Shown: positions 1-9,522 of the stretch, one piece after another
Numbering within the stretch: the first letter of the stretch is position 1
How the letters are laid out: each line of letters begins with the position of its first letter
From: Methylogaea oryzae
GTDB taxonomy: Bacteria > Pseudomonadota > Gammaproteobacteria > Methylococcales > Methylococcaceae
Direction: 5' to 3'
DNA: 64,000 nt
NCBI RefSeq assembly: GCF_019669985.1
Contig: NZ_AP019782.1
Location: 2,102,001 to 2,166,000 of the forward strand
Translations under genes and position numbers: made by a program
Notes under the pieces: model-generated
Seen by the model: the letters and a program-made list of their open reading frames with translations, nothing else
The model's database searches: none
What the model was told of the DNA's origin: nothing

Positions 1-2669
1 ACGGCATTTTCCCAATTCCCCGCTTTGAGCCGCAGCTCAAACGCCAGGCACGCATCCGCCAGCGACATCGCGCCGACCGCGCCCGCGCTGCCTTTCAGCG
101 TATGGATGGAGCGCTGCAGGGCGGCGACGTCCGCTTGCGCCAGGGCGACCCTGGCCGCTTGCAACTGCAGCGTGCTGGTCTCGTGAAACTTCCGCAGGAA
201 ATCCGGCAACTGATCTCCCAGCAGTTCGCGCAACTCGGCGATGGCCGCCTCGTCCAACAACCGGCCCGCGGCAATATCGCCCGATGCCGTATCCGTATCG
301 TTCACCTCGTCACCCCCAGGAGTTTGTATCGAAAGCGGCCGTGTTACCCAGCGCTGGAGCATTTCACGAATCTGCTCCCGCTTGAACGGCTTGGTCAAAT
401 AATCGTCCATGCCCACTGCCAGGCAACGCTCCCTGTCTCCCTGCAACGCGTTGGCGGTCAGGGCGATGATCGGCGTTCGCCGACCGCCGGAATCCGCCTC
501 TTTGCGGCGAATCGCCTGGGTCGCCTCGTAGCCGTCCATTTCCGGCATGAGGCAATCCATAAAAATGCAATCCACTACATGATGCTCCAGAAAACGCAAT
601 GCCTCCAGTCCGTTGGCGGCCACGTCCACGCGATGGCCTTGCTTGACGAGCATGGCCTTCGCTACAACCATGTTGGTCGGATTGTCGTCCACCAGCAAGA
701 TATGCATGCCCATCGCAGACGCTACGGACGTTTCCGTCAAGGCCTCGGCACGCGGAGATTCCGCCAGCCTCGCGCTTAGCACACTGTACAAGTCATTGAT
801 TTGAACCGGCTTAATCAGTAACGCACGAATGCCGGCGGCACGCATTGCCTCCGGGGAAACGCTGACCGAGCTGAGCATCACCATATCCGTGTCGGCCAAG
901 CCCGCCTCGGCGCGAATGGCCTTCGCCAATGCCGAACCGTCCATATGGGGCATCTGGAAATCCAACAGCACCGTGTCGAAAGCCGATCCCGAGCGCTGCG
1001 AATCGCGCATCCGCCCTATTGCGGCCCGCGGATCGCTTTCGCAGGTCACGGCCACCCCCCAGTTCTCCAGGTAACGGCGCACGATCAATAAATTGGTGTC
1101 GTTGTCGTCCACCACCAACACCCGCATTCCACCCAAAGGCCGGTAATGCACGAGGTGCTCCCTGCCATGGGCGAAGGTGATGGTCACCGCGAATGCCGTG
1201 CCCTTGCCCTCCTCGCTTTCGACCTCGATCTCGCCCCCCATCAAGGCCACAAGCTGCTTTACGATGGTTAAACCCAGTCCGCTGCCTCCGTATTGACGGG
1301 TGGTGGAACCATCCGCCTGGGTAAAGGCGTCGAATAAACGCGGCAGTTTTTCCTTGGCGATGCCGATACCGGTGTCGCGCACGGTGAACCGCAAGGTGCT
1401 GCTGGATCGGTCGCCGCCCACCACCTCCAACGCTACGTCGATCTCGCCCGCGGCGGTGAACTTCACCGCATTACCGATCAAGTTCGACAGCACTTGACGC
1501 AAGCGCATCGGATCGCCGCGAAGAAAATTCCAAACGCCGGGAGCGGTGGAACAGGTCATTTCCAGGCCTTTACCGTGGGCTGAATCGGCAAAAATCGCCG
1601 CGCACTGCTCCACCAGTTCGACCACGTTGAAATCGACGGTCTCCAACTCCATGCGGCCGGCCTCTATCTTAGACACGTCGAGAATGTCGTTGATAACGGA
1701 CAGCAACATTTCCGCCGCGCCATGGGCCTTGGCCATATAGCCGCGCTGCCCGGCGTCCAGAGAAGTGTCCTGCAGCACATCCAGCAAGCCGATGACGCCG
1801 GCCAGGGGGGTGCGCAATTCGTGGCTCATATTGGCCAGGAACTCACTTTTCGCGCGGTTGGCGCCCTCGGCGGCCTCCTTGGCCGCCAGCAGTTCCTTGG
1901 TGCGCTCGGCCACTTTGGAGGCCAACTCCGACTGGTAGCGCTCCAACTCCTCGGTGCGGTTTTGGACGATTTCCAGCATCTCGTTGAAGGCCGAGGCCAA
2001 ACGCACCACCTCGCCGCTGCCCTCCACCGCCGCCCGCTGCCGATAGCTCTTGTCGCGGCAGACCTCTCCCATGAGCTGCGTCAGCGCCTCCAACGGCCGC
2101 GAAATAAAGCGCTGCAGCAAGCCCACCAGAACGAATGCCACAAAAAAGGACACGGCGAAGATGGTGCCGGTAAACAGCAGGTTATGGCGAATTTGTTGAC
2201 GCTGGCCGGACAAGTCCAGCATCAGGAGTACATCGCCGATCCGGCGGCCGTCTTGCTGCACGGGGAGGAACGCCCTGAGCAGTTCCCCCTCGATAACATA
2301 GCCGTAAGCGCCGGCGGCGGGGTAAGCCGAGAGCAAACCGGCCCGCTCGGGGCGAAATACCGTTTGCGCCAGCACGCTGCCGTCGCCGTTGAAAATAACG
2401 CCGGCCAAGACGTTGTCGCTGGTCCCCAGGGCGGACAGTATTTCCGTCGCCACCGCGCCGTCCTGGAACGAAATGGCCGCCGTCGCGTTGGCCGCCACCA
2501 ATTTGGCCATGGCCATCGCCTGGCGTCCGGACTCGGCCTCCAACATGACGCGCTCGTTTTCCGCCACCGTGACAAACGTGCCGGCAAAAGCCAAGGACAT
2601 GACCAAGCCGACGATAAACGTCAACTTTTGTCCGATGGAACGGCTGCGCAAATAACGACGTAGAGACAT
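1..2669 (-). CDS. Hybrid sensor histidine kinase (HAMP-HisKA-HATPase-REC-REC-HPt), 3' end off window
   Basis: Membrane-bound hybrid sensor kinase that would pass phosphate His-Asp-His within one polypeptide. Reading from the ATG at 2669 ([15 protein letters not shown]), there is a first membrane helix at about residues 13-35, a periplasmic segment, a second helix at about 157-180, and a HAMP region. The phosphoacceptor is His283 in MSHELRTPL. HATPase glycine boxes follow, then two receiver domains with Asp570 ([11 protein letters not shown]) and Asp705 ([10 protein letters not shown]), and an HPt domain with His856 in HTLKGSAG. The frame is still open at base 1, so the C-terminus is missing. 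It starts 7 bases after the yfiR stop and is the last visible gene of the TonB receptor-yfiR-kinase operon. YfiR-family proteins commonly restrain a membrane signalling partner, so this kinase is probably that partner (inference). Confidence 0.93.
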   Translation of the reverse strand, partial: MSLRRYLRSRSIGQKLTFIVGLVMSLAFAGTFVTVAENERVMLEAESGRQAMAMAKLVAANATAAISFQDGAVATEILSALGTSDNVLAGVIFNGDGSVLAQTVFRPERAGLLSAYPAAGAYGYVIEGELLRAFLPVQQDGRRIGDVLLMLDLSGQRQQIRHNLLFTGTIFAVSFFVAFVLVGLLQRFISRPLEALTQLMGEVCRDKSYRQRAAVEGSGEVVRLASAFNEMLEIVQNRTEELERYQSELASKVAERTKELLAAKEAAEGANRAKSEFLANMSHELRTPLAGVIGLLDVLQDTSLDAGQRGYMAKAHGAAEMLLSVINDILDVSKIEAGRMELETVDFNVVELVEQCAAIFADSAHGKGLEMTCSTAPGVWNFLRGDPMRLRQVLSNLIGNAVKFTAAGEIDVALEVVGGDRSSSTLRFTVRDTGIGIAKEKLPRLFDAFTQADGSTTRQYGGSGLGLTIVKQLVALMGGEIEVESEEGKGTAFAVTITFAHGREHLVHYRPLGGMRVLVVDDNDTNLLIVRRYLENWGVAVTCESDPRAAIGRMRDSQRSGSAFDTVLLDFQMPHMDGSALAKAIRAEAGLADTDMVMLSSVSVSPEAMRAAGIRALLIKPVQINDLYSVLSARLAESPRAEALTETSVASAMGMHILLVDDNPTNMVVAKAMLVKQGHRVDVAANGLEALRFLEHHVVDCIFMDCLMPEMDGYEATQAIRRKEADSGGRRTPIIALTANALQGDRERCLAVGMDDYLTKPFKREQIREMLQRWVTRPLSIQTPGGDEVNDTDTASGDIAAGRLLDEAAIAELRELLGDQLPDFLRKFHETSTLQLQAARVALAQADVAALQRSIHTLKGSAGAVGAMSLADACLAFELRLKAGNWENA

Positions 2670-2675
2670 AAGCCA

Positions 2676-3293
2676 TCAATCCTTAAGGTCAGCGTTCCGA
2701 ACAATTTCCGCCAAGCGCAGCAAATGGGCGCTTATCCGCACATTACCGTTTTTTGCCGCGTCGAGGTTGATGGCAAAGCGCAATTTGTGTTGCCGCACGA
2801 CAAAACCGATCATCACCCCGGCCTCGGCGTAGCCGTCCGCGTCACCCACGGTCAAGACCCCGGCGCCGGCCAGGTCGGCCAGGACTTTCGGCAATTGGGG
2901 CCGTTCGGACTCGGCGATGAACAGCATATGGCAACGGTGCGACTCGGAGGCTTGCCTGATCTCCTTCACCACGACCGGCAAGCCCAAGGCTGTTTTGCTT
3001 TGCAAGGGCTGCAGCGACGCGCCGAACGGATTCTGGCCCAACACGCACAAGGCGAACTCGGCGCCGCCCTGCTTGTTGTCGGGCCATTCCACGTACTGGA
3101 TGAAATTGAAAAGAAACGCGGCCTTCAATGGGTAGCCGCCTTCGGCGTCCGCCGCCGGCGCGGGATCGGTGCGGTTCGCCCCGCCCGCCATCGCGAGCGC
3201 CCCGGCGGTAAACAGCACGGCAAACAACAAACAACGCTGGCAAAAAAGCCGGGGAGTGCGACCCGGCATGGGGCGAACGGCTAAAACTTCCAT
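2676..3293 (-). CDS. YfiR-family (DUF4154) periplasmic protein
   Basis: A 205-residue exported protein of the YfiR/DUF4154 family. An N-terminal hydrophobic signal (about residues 17-37) is followed by the family pattern YPLKAAFLFNFIQYVEWP, then ALCVLGQNPFG and a C-terminal FAINLDAAKNGNVRISAHLLRLA. In Pseudomonas, YfiR is a periplasmic repressor of a membrane diguanylate cyclase; here the adjacent membrane protein is a hybrid kinase. The start at 3293 overlaps the end of the TonB receptor gene by 13 bases, which suggests translational coupling. A second ATG at 3272 (MPGRTPRLF) also leaves an intact signal peptide, and I cannot choose between them from ribosome-binding sites. Confidence 0.9.
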   Translation of the reverse strand: MEVLAVRPMPGRTPRLFCQRCLLFAVLFTAGALAMAGGANRTDPAPAADAEGGYPLKAAFLFNFIQYVEWPDNKQGGAEFALCVLGQNPFGASLQPLQSKTALGLPVVVKEIRQASESHRCHMLFIAESERPQLPKVLADLAGAGVLTVGDADGYAEAGVMIGFVVRQHKLRFAINLDAAKNGNVRISAHLLRLAEIVRNADLKD

Positions 3294-5383
3294 TGGGCGC
3301 GGGCGAACACGCTACGCGGAATCTCCGAAGGAATTAATCCCTGGGCATCGACGTATTCCAAATGGCGGTTGTCGATGAGATTCTGCCCGATCAAATCCAG
3401 TTGCACATTGGCAACCGGCGCCCAGCCGATACGCGCATCGACCCGAACGTATCCCCCGGGATGCACGCCCGGCATGGTGCTGATTTCGTAGGGCCGGCTG
3501 TCGACGTAATAGGCCGTGCCGTCCAACTCTATCGTTTCGGTGAGGTTGAACAAGGAACGGATGCCCGCCGTGTTTTGCGCTTCGCGGCCTTCGCGAGACG
3601 CTTCCACGCCGGTATCGTTGCTGCCCGGCCGACGATGCATAAACAAGCGTAAATGACTGTAATTGGCCGACAAACGCCAATCGCGGGTCGCCTGCCACAC
3701 CACCGAGGCCTCCACCCCCAGGGTTTCCGCGCTACCGTCCTGGCGCACCGCGTACGGCAGGTAATAACTGCCCGTCCGGGCGTCGAACACATAGGCGGAA
3801 CCGGCCTGTCTCGTCTGCAAGTCGCTGTAGCGATTGTAGAATCCCGCCACATCGAAGGACCACGCCTGGTTGGGCGTAAAGCGGTAACCCAGCTCGAAAC
3901 TGTCTTCCTTTTCCGATCCGAAAGCCGAATTGCCGACAATGCGATATTCGCAATTGTTTTGGATGGTCGAGCGAAGGTTGGGCGTTTGGCAGCTACCCGG
4001 CAACTGCATGCGGGCGAAGTTGATGTTCAGGTCCTGGTCGGTGCGCACCGCCGTGCGCACGGCGCGGCTCACCGCCGCCCAGGCGCGCTGGCTGTCGTCG
4101 ATGGTCCACAACAAACGGCCGGAAGGTTGGGCCTGGGAGCCGGCGAAGCCGTTGTGCTCGTATTTGACGCCCGCCATAAAATCGAGGGTGTCGGGAATCA
4201 GTGTGATGTCGTCCTGGACAAAAACGTTGAAATTGCTGATCTTGCGCTTTTGCGGCGTGTAGTACACCAAGTCCGTTCCGGCCAGATCGTCGCTGATATA
4301 GCGGTAGCCGCCCCCCGCGACAATATTGTTCCAGTCGTTCCAGCGATAATTGAACTGGGTATCCAAATCGTAGGTATGGACGTCCTCCACGCCGATCAGC
4401 GCGTCGCGCCGGTAATGATCCCAGTAGGCCTGGGTTTCGGCGCTCAAATTCTTATCGAAGCGGTGTTTCCAACGCCCCAATAGATTCTCGCCGCTGGTGC
4501 GTACCGTACCGTTGACCATGGCGGTATTCGGCGCGGCGAATTGCGGATTGGCCACGCGGCGATCCAAATCGCCCTGGTAAAAATCGCCTTGGAAAGTCGC
4601 GCTGTCCTTGTCCGTCGCGTCCCAATCCAAGCGGAAGCCGCCGCGGTTATCTTTGCTGCGGTCGTTGTTGTCGCGATTGTCGAATCCCACCTCGGCGAAC
4701 TGGCCGCGCGGCAAGGGACGGGGATCGCTGACCTTGTCGAAATTGTCGCGCGTGTTGTGCTTGGCGTAGAAGCGGTAATAAGCGTTATCGCCGATTTTTC
4801 CGCCGTAACGGGCCGCGCCGAAAGCGGTTTCCTGATTACCGCCGCCGCCGGAAACCAGGCCGCCCTGGGTATCCGCCGCCGATTTGCTGATGATATTGAT
4901 AATGCCGTTGACGGCGTTCGAGCCCCACATGGTGGCCCCGGGACCGCGAACCACCTCGATCCGGTCGATATCCTCCAGCATGATGTTCTGCTGGTCCCAA
5001 TACACGCCGCCGTAAACCGGGTTGTACACGCTGCGGCCGTCCACCATGACCAGCAGCTTGTTGCTGTATATGCCGCCGAACCCACGCGAGGATACCGACC
5101 ACAGGTTGTTGGTCATCTGCGCCACTTGCAGTCCCGGCACGAAGCGCAATACGTCGGGAATGCTGTTGGCGCCGGAGCGGCGAATGTCCTCTTGACTAAT
5201 CACCGTCACGGCCGCCGGGGTTTTCGACAAGGGCTTCGCGGCCTTGGAGGCCGACGTGACGTCCACCTCCATCAGATCCTGGATGCTCAGATCCATCAAT
5301 TCGCTGCCGTCGCCCGCCCATGCCGCGGCCGGCAAAACGAGGAATAGGCAAAGCGCGAGATTTTTCGGGATAAACGCGGGCAT
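3281..5383 (-). CDS. TonB-dependent outer-membrane receptor
   Basis: Outer-membrane gated beta-barrel importer of about 700 residues. From the ATG at 5383 the protein starts MPAFIPKNLALCLFLVLPAAAWA, a clear signal peptide; a longer frame reaches 5443 but adds a non-signal-like extension. The plug domain has SKTPAAVTVISQEDIRRSG, IPDVLRFVPGLQVAQ, LVMVDGRSVYNP and RIEVVRGPGATMWGSNAVNGIINI. The barrel ends in the expected aromatic residue (QWKF). The substrate is not readable; I saw no cobalamin riboswitch or Fur-like box upstream. It is the first gene of an operon with a YfiR protein and a hybrid kinase, so receptor occupancy may feed a signalling chain (inference). Confidence 0.92.
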   Translation of the reverse strand: MPAFIPKNLALCLFLVLPAAAWAGDGSELMDLSIQDLMEVDVTSASKAAKPLSKTPAAVTVISQEDIRRSGANSIPDVLRFVPGLQVAQMTNNLWSVSSRGFGGIYSNKLLVMVDGRSVYNPVYGGVYWDQQNIMLEDIDRIEVVRGPGATMWGSNAVNGIINIISKSAADTQGGLVSGGGGNQETAFGAARYGGKIGDNAYYRFYAKHNTRDNFDKVSDPRPLPRGQFAEVGFDNRDNNDRSKDNRGGFRLDWDATDKDSATFQGDFYQGDLDRRVANPQFAAPNTAMVNGTVRTSGENLLGRWKHRFDKNLSAETQAYWDHYRRDALIGVEDVHTYDLDTQFNYRWNDWNNIVAGGGYRYISDDLAGTDLVYYTPQKRKISNFNVFVQDDITLIPDTLDFMAGVKYEHNGFAGSQAQPSGRLLWTIDDSQRAWAAVSRAVRTAVRTDQDLNINFARMQLPGSCQTPNLRSTIQNNCEYRIVGNSAFGSEKEDSFELGYRFTPNQAWSFDVAGFYNRYSDLQTRQAGSAYVFDARTGSYYLPYAVRQDGSAETLGVEASVVWQATRDWRLSANYSHLRLFMHRRPGSNDTGVEASREGREAQNTAGIRSLFNLTETIELDGTAYYVDSRPYEISTMPGVHPGGYVRVDARIGWAPVANVQLDLIGQNLIDNRHLEYVDAQGLIPSEIPRSVFARAQWKF

Positions 5384-5860
5384 AGTGGGCAACAGCTCAT
5401 CGGTTAGCCGAAAATACGGCTTCGGGCGCGTCACGTGCGGCACGCCACCGATTCGGCCGGGCGGCCAAGTAAGGCGATTTTAACATGGCCTGCCCTCCGC
5501 CGCCTCCCGGCGGAAAGGCATCGCCCAGCCAAGCTCGCGCGAAATAAATCGCCGCGCAACAATCCTCAGGCGAATAGGATCGAAAGGATTTTCGAAGGGT
5601 TTGCGATAATGGGCGACGGAAAGCCGCGAAGGCAATAAAAAAGGGAAAAGCTGGAAAGGCTTTTCCCTTTAAGGCACGAGGAGAGTAATTACAAGCGCTT
5701 CAACCCTAGGCGTTCGCTTGGAAAGCGGCGAACTTGCCTATCTGGAATGGGTAATAGCTTAGCCTCGTCAAAGCAAGAAGAAAATGCGGCAAATTGTCGC
5801 AGTCCGGCCCCCAAAGGGAAACCTGTACAATATGGCTTAACCACAGACACCTCGCTTGCC
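5384..5860. other. Intergenic region between divergent receptor and regB genes
   Basis: About 475 bases with no convincing gene; short frames here start inside or antisense to neighbours. It must hold the promoters of the minus-strand receptor operon and plus-strand regB, but I could not assign a -35/-10 pair with correct spacing. It contains one strong 12-bp-stem hairpin at 5640-5670, listed separately. Confidence 0.6.
5640..5670 (-). terminator. Strong hairpin, intrinsic-terminator-like on the minus strand
   Basis: Perfect 12-bp stem AAAGGGAAAAGC / GCTTTTCCCTTT with a 7-base loop. Read on the minus strand it runs into a T-rich tail, as an intrinsic terminator does. No minus-strand gene lies upstream of it, because regB occupies the plus strand there, so it may end a small RNA or serve as an attenuator. 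On the plus strand it sits about 190 bases before regB without a T-tract. Confidence 0.5.
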
Positions 5861-7189
5861 ATGGATAACCTCATAGAAGCCGATAGCGACGCCACCTGCC
5901 GGGAACACTTGTATTGGCTGTTCCGGCTGCGCAATCTCATGATCGGCGGCATCGGATTGCTGCTCATCCTATCGGTCTACGGGCTCGATATTCCTTTGCG
6001 CCAAGCGCCGCTGTTGGGCACTTTGTGCGTATTCGGCGTCTTCAACTGGCTGACCCTGCTGCGGCTGCACTCCGATACGCCGGTGCAGGTATTCGAACTG
6101 TTCCTGCAAATCGCCGGCGATATATTCGGCATCAGCATATTGCTGTATTTCACCGGCGGCGCCACCAACCCCATCGCATGGTTCTTTCTGCTGCCGCTGA
6201 TTATCGCCGCCACGGTGCTGCCGCAAACCTACACCTGGTATCTGGTGATTTTCGCCTCCAGTTGCTATACGGTCCTGATCGGCTACCACGTGCCGCTGCC
6301 CAATATCCAACCGGCCATCGCGCCGGAAATGATGCCGGGCAAGGTGCAAGCCCTTATGGAGCATAACCATCTCGAATTACACGCCTTCGGCATGTGGTTC
6401 GGCTTCGTTTTCAGCGCCGGTCTGGTGGCCTACTTCGTGGTGGAAATGGCCAATACCCTGCGCGAACGGGACCGTAAGCTGGCGGAAGCGCGGGAGCAAT
6501 CGTTGCGCAACGATCGCGTCATTTCCCTCGGCACCCTGGCCGCCGGCGCCGCCCACGAAATGGGCACCCCCTTGGGCACCATGGCCATTTTGCTCAAGGA
6601 AATGGAGCACTTCCACAACGGCGAAAACGACGCGGACCTGCGCGATAAATTAAAAATACTGCGCGATCAGGTGGATCGCTGCAAAGAAGCGCTATCGGTG
6701 ATGTCCGCCTCGGCGGGTCAGCTGCGCGCGGAATCGGGCCGCAAAATGCGGTTGGACAATTATCTGGCCGACGTCATCAGCCAGTGGCGCAGCCTGCGCC
6801 CGGAAGCGCCGCTGGAGTTCGACGCCGAAGGAGCCAAGCCGACGCCCTGCATCATCGCCGAACGCACGTTGACCCACACCCTGATCAACATCCTCAACAA
6901 CGCCGCCGAGGTTTCGCCCAAATACGTCGGATTCCGCGCCCGCTGGACCGGCAACCGCATCACCCTCGACATCAGCGACCACGGCCCCGGCATTCGCGAG
7001 GACTTGTTCGCGGTGTTGGGCAAACGCCCCATCACCACCAAGGAACAAGGTTTGGGCGTCGGCTTATTCCTGGCCCATACCACCATCGAACGCCTGGGCG
7101 GTAAAATCGAAATACTGCCCAACGTCGAAATCGGCGCCTGCATTCGCATCCAACTCCCATTGCTGCCGACGGATAGCTGTGACAACTGA
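5861..7189 (+). CDS. regB: Redox sensor histidine kinase RegB/PrrB
   Basis: Membrane sensor kinase of the RegB/PrrB/ActS family, which senses respiratory or quinone redox state and phosphorylates RegA. Four to six hydrophobic helices fill the first 200 residues. The family ubiquinone-site motif GGATNPI is at residues 99-105. The phosphoacceptor is His232 in the RegB-type H-box LGTLAAGAAHEMGTPL. Cys274, 42 residues later in DQVDRCKE, matches the redox-active Cys265 of Rhodobacter RegB in position. N- and G-boxes follow (INILNNAAE, GLGVGLFLA). I chose ATG 5861 (MDNLIEADSDAT), which gives the usual family N-terminus; the frame is open to 5747. The 3' end overlaps regA by 11 bases. Confidence 0.95.
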   Translation: MDNLIEADSDATCREHLYWLFRLRNLMIGGIGLLLILSVYGLDIPLRQAPLLGTLCVFGVFNWLTLLRLHSDTPVQVFELFLQIAGDIFGISILLYFTGGATNPIAWFFLLPLIIAATVLPQTYTWYLVIFASSCYTVLIGYHVPLPNIQPAIAPEMMPGKVQALMEHNHLELHAFGMWFGFVFSAGLVAYFVVEMANTLRERDRKLAEAREQSLRNDRVISLGTLAAGAAHEMGTPLGTMAILLKEMEHFHNGENDADLRDKLKILRDQVDRCKEALSVMSASAGQLRAESGRKMRLDNYLADVISQWRSLRPEAPLEFDAEGAKPTPCIIAERTLTHTLINILNNAAEVSPKYVGFRARWTGNRITLDISDHGPGIREDLFAVLGKRPITTKEQGLGVGLFLAHTTIERLGGKIEILPNVEIGACIRIQLPLLPTDSCDN

Positions 7190-7739
7190 ATCCATGCCAA
7201 ACGAAGAAGAGTCTCCCAGTCTGCTGCTGGTGGACGACGACCCCACTTTTTGCGATGTGCTGCAAATGGCCCTCACCCGCCGCCACTACGACGTGCAAGT
7301 GGCCCACAACATCGGCGACGCCCTGGCCCTGGCCGAAAGCCTGGACCCCGAATACGCCGTCATCGACCTGCGCATCGGCCACGAATCGGGACTGGAGCTG
7401 GTGGAAAAGCTGATCGCCTTGGACAGCAACACCCGCATCGTGATGCTCACCGGCTACGCCAGCATCGCCACCGCCGTGGAAGCCATCAAACTGGGCGCCA
7501 CCCACTACCTGACCAAACCCGCCGACGCCGACGAAATCGTCGCCGCCCTGCACAAGGACGAGGGCGACACCAGCGTGCAAATCAAGGACAAGCCATTGTC
7601 CGTCAAGCGGCTGGAATGGGAACACCTGCAAAAAGTGCTGGTGGAACACGACGGCAATATCTCCGCCGCCGCCCGCTCCCTGGGCATGCATCGCCGCACG
7701 TTGCAGCGTAAGCTGGACAAGCGGCCGGTTAAGGACTGA
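7179..7739 (+). CDS. regA: Redox response regulator RegA/PrrA
   Basis: Response regulator of the RegA/PrrA/ActR family, 186 residues. The receiver domain has the acidic pocket DDD, phosphoacceptor Asp63 (VIDLRIG) and the switch Lys in LTKPADADE. A short linker leads to the nearly invariant Fis-type helix-turn-helix GNISAAARSLGMHRRTLQRK. The frame starts with GTG at 7179 inside regB; an ATG five codons later is an alternative. Members control respiratory oxidases, and the cyd locus begins about 2 kb downstream, so cytochrome bd is a plausible target (inference, no site identified). Confidence 0.96.
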   Translation: MTTESMPNEEESPSLLLVDDDPTFCDVLQMALTRRHYDVQVAHNIGDALALAESLDPEYAVIDLRIGHESGLELVEKLIALDSNTRIVMLTGYASIATAVEAIKLGATHYLTKPADADEIVAALHKDEGDTSVQIKDKPLSVKRLEWEHLQKVLVEHDGNISAAARSLGMHRRTLQRKLDKRPVKD

Positions 7740-7778
7740 CCCGTCCGCCTAGCGGAAAACCAGCCGAGCCGGCGCCAG

Positions 7779-8348
7779 CTAAACCAGCTCGGTTTTCACC
7801 GGCCCGGCCGTCGGCCCCGCCGTCAGCCATTGAAGCAAGTCCTCCGGCTCGTCGGCGCTCAGCAACAAGCGGCGATGCTTTTCAGCCAGAAAGCCTTCCC
7901 GCACCGTAAAGCGCAAAAACGCCAAAAAGCCGTCGAAAAACCCCGCTGTGTTCAACACCCCGACGGGCTTTGCGTGCAGTTCCAACTGCGCCCAGGTAAG
8001 AATCTCGTTCAACTCCTCCAGCGTGCCGATGCCGCCCGGCAAAGCGGCGAAACCGTCGGCCAATTCGGCCATCCTGGCTTTACGCTCGTGCATGGACTCA
8101 ACCACGTGCAGCTCGGTCAAGCCGGAGTGGGCGATTTCCTCTCCGGACAAAAAACGGGGTATCACCCCGATGACTTCGCCGCCTCCGGCCAAAACCGCGT
8201 CGGCCACCTCCCCCATCAAACCGATGGCGCCGCCGCCGTAGACCAAGCCGACGCCCCGCTCCGCCATCAACGCGCCGAAACGCCGGGCCGCCTGACTATA
8301 CTGCGGCCGAATCCCATGCTTCGAACCACAAAACACACATAAACGCAT
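7779..8348 (-). CDS. LOG-family nucleoside 5'-monophosphate phosphoribohydrolase (TIGR00730)
   Basis: A 189-residue Rossmann-type protein of the LOG/lysine-decarboxylase-like family, which releases the base from (cytokinin) nucleoside monophosphates. It starts with the family pattern MRLCVFCGSKHG, has GLVYGGGAIGLMGEVADAVL, and contains the catalytic PGGIGTLEEL motif with the upstream ERKARM element. Length is normal. It converges on regA with about 40 bases between the stops and diverges from the DHH gene. The physiological nucleotide substrate in this organism cannot be read from sequence. Confidence 0.93.
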   Translation of the reverse strand: MRLCVFCGSKHGIRPQYSQAARRFGALMAERGVGLVYGGGAIGLMGEVADAVLAGGGEVIGVIPRFLSGEEIAHSGLTELHVVESMHERKARMAELADGFAALPGGIGTLEELNEILTWAQLELHAKPVGVLNTAGFFDGFLAFLRFTVREGFLAEKHRRLLLSADEPEDLLQWLTAGPTAGPVKTELV

Positions 8349-8360
8349 ATACGCCCCTAC

Positions 8361-8405
8361 TTGCCTTCACCATGGTGATCTGCACTATACTTCTGAACTG
8401 GTTCA
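8361..8405 (+). promoter_or_regulatory. Candidate promoter with palindromic operators upstream of the DHH gene
   Basis: A possible -35 (TTGCCT, 8361-8366) and -10 (TATACT, 8386-8391) are 19 bases apart, slightly long. Between them lies a perfect 12-base palindrome TCACCATGGTGA (8367-8378), and just after is TGAAC-TG-GTTCA (8394-8405). Both could be operator sites in this divergent LOG/DHH intergenic space. This is pattern recognition only; no regulator is identified. Confidence 0.4.
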
Positions 8406-8433
8406 CACTTAACGCACTGGAGATGCACACCCC

Positions 8434-9363
8434 ATGACAGAAAAATTTCGTTTAATCACTCGTAGCGATTTCGATGGATTGGTGTGCGCGGCCCTGCTCA
8501 AGGAAAAAGGCATACTCGACGAAATTTTGTTCGTTCACCCCAAGGACATGCAAGACGGCAAAGTCCAGGTAAACGAACGGGACATCACCACCAACCTGCC
8601 CTACGTGCCCGGCTGTCATCTGGCCTTCGACCACCACGCCAGCGAAACCCTGCGTAACGAGACCCGCGCCAGCAACCATATCATCGATCCCAACGCCCCT
8701 TCCGCCGCTCGAGTCGTGTACGACTACTACGGCGGCGCGGCGACTTTCCCGCGCATCTCCCAGGCCATGATGGAAGCGGTGGACAAAGCCGACTCGGCCC
8801 AGTTCAGCAAGGACGAAATCCTCAAGCCCGACGGCTGGGTGCTGCTCAATTACCTGATGGACGCCCGCACCGGCCTGGGCCGCTTCCGCGATTTCCGCGT
8901 GTCCAACTACCAGTTGATGATGGAATTGATCGACTACTGCCTGGAACACGATATCAACGACATTCTGAAGCTGCCCGATGTCGTCGAACGCAGCCAGTTG
9001 TACTTCCAGCAGGAAGAACAATTCAAAGCCCAGCTGCAGCGCTGCTCCACCGTGTATAAAAACCTGGTGGTGCTGGATCTGCGCGGCGAGGAAATCATCC
9101 ACGCCGGCAACCGCTTCATGATTTACGCCCTCTACCCCCAGTGCAACATCTCCATTCACGTGCTGTGGGGCCTGAAGCAGCAAAACACCGTGTTCGCCAT
9201 CGGCAAGTCCATTCTGGACCGTTCCTCGAAAACCAACGTCGGCGAATTGTGCCTGCGCCACGGCGGCGGCGGCCATCAAGCCGCCGGCACCTGCCAAGTG
9301 GACAACGATCACGCCGAAACGGTGCTGCTGGAGTTGATCGCCAAAATCAACGCCGACGGTTAA
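8434..9363 (+). CDS. DHH-family phosphoesterase
   Basis: A 309-residue DHH/DHHA1 phosphoesterase related to exopolyphosphatase- and RecJ/NrnA-like enzymes that hydrolyse phosphodiester or phosphoanhydride bonds with Mn2+. Visible metal-binding motifs are TRSDFDG near residue 10, the signature FDHHASE near residue 68, and the C-terminal DHHA1 glycine motif LRHGGGGHQAAGTC. Whether it acts on polyphosphate, pAp, oligoribonucleotides or cyclic dinucleotide products is not decided by these motifs. It is monocistronic, with its own upstream promoter candidate and a strong downstream terminator. Confidence 0.9.
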   Translation: MTEKFRLITRSDFDGLVCAALLKEKGILDEILFVHPKDMQDGKVQVNERDITTNLPYVPGCHLAFDHHASETLRNETRASNHIIDPNAPSAARVVYDYYGGAATFPRISQAMMEAVDKADSAQFSKDEILKPDGWVLLNYLMDARTGLGRFRDFRVSNYQLMMELIDYCLEHDINDILKLPDVVERSQLYFQQEEQFKAQLQRCSTVYKNLVVLDLRGEEIIHAGNRFMIYALYPQCNISIHVLWGLKQQNTVFAIGKSILDRSSKTNVGELCLRHGGGGHQAAGTCQVDNDHAETVLLELIAKINADG

Positions 9364-9390
9364 GCGGATCCAACGCCCCGATCGCCCCGA

Positions 9391-9418
9391 CGCCCGTGCC
9401 CCAAGCACGGGCGTTTTT
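9391..9418 (+). terminator. Rho-independent terminator after the DHH gene
   Basis: Perfect 9-bp stem CGCCCGTGC / GCACGGGCG with loop CCCAA, followed by TTTTTGTTTT. It lies 28 bases after the DHH stop codon and has the classic intrinsic terminator form. Confidence 0.93.
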
Positions 9419-9522
9419 GTTTTCGACACCAAGGAAACCTTTCCCGAGACTGCCTATCATTCATTCAACCGCTCGCCCAACGCGGGCGGACAAGCCGTGA
9501 TTGAAACCAGAGGAGCCAGCCC

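Noticed and set aside
5560..5640. Resemblance of GGGCGACGGAAAGCC to part of a c-di-GMP-I riboswitch
   Set aside because: The other conserved half (GGCAAACC with GAAA tetraloop receptor layout) is missing, and no matching expression platform precedes a start codon.
7764..7796. CCGAGC/GCTCGG hairpin with TTTT between regA and the LOG gene
   Set aside because: The right arm and T-run are the last codons of the LOG gene read backwards; the loop is long and the stem only 6 bp, so I did not call it a terminator.
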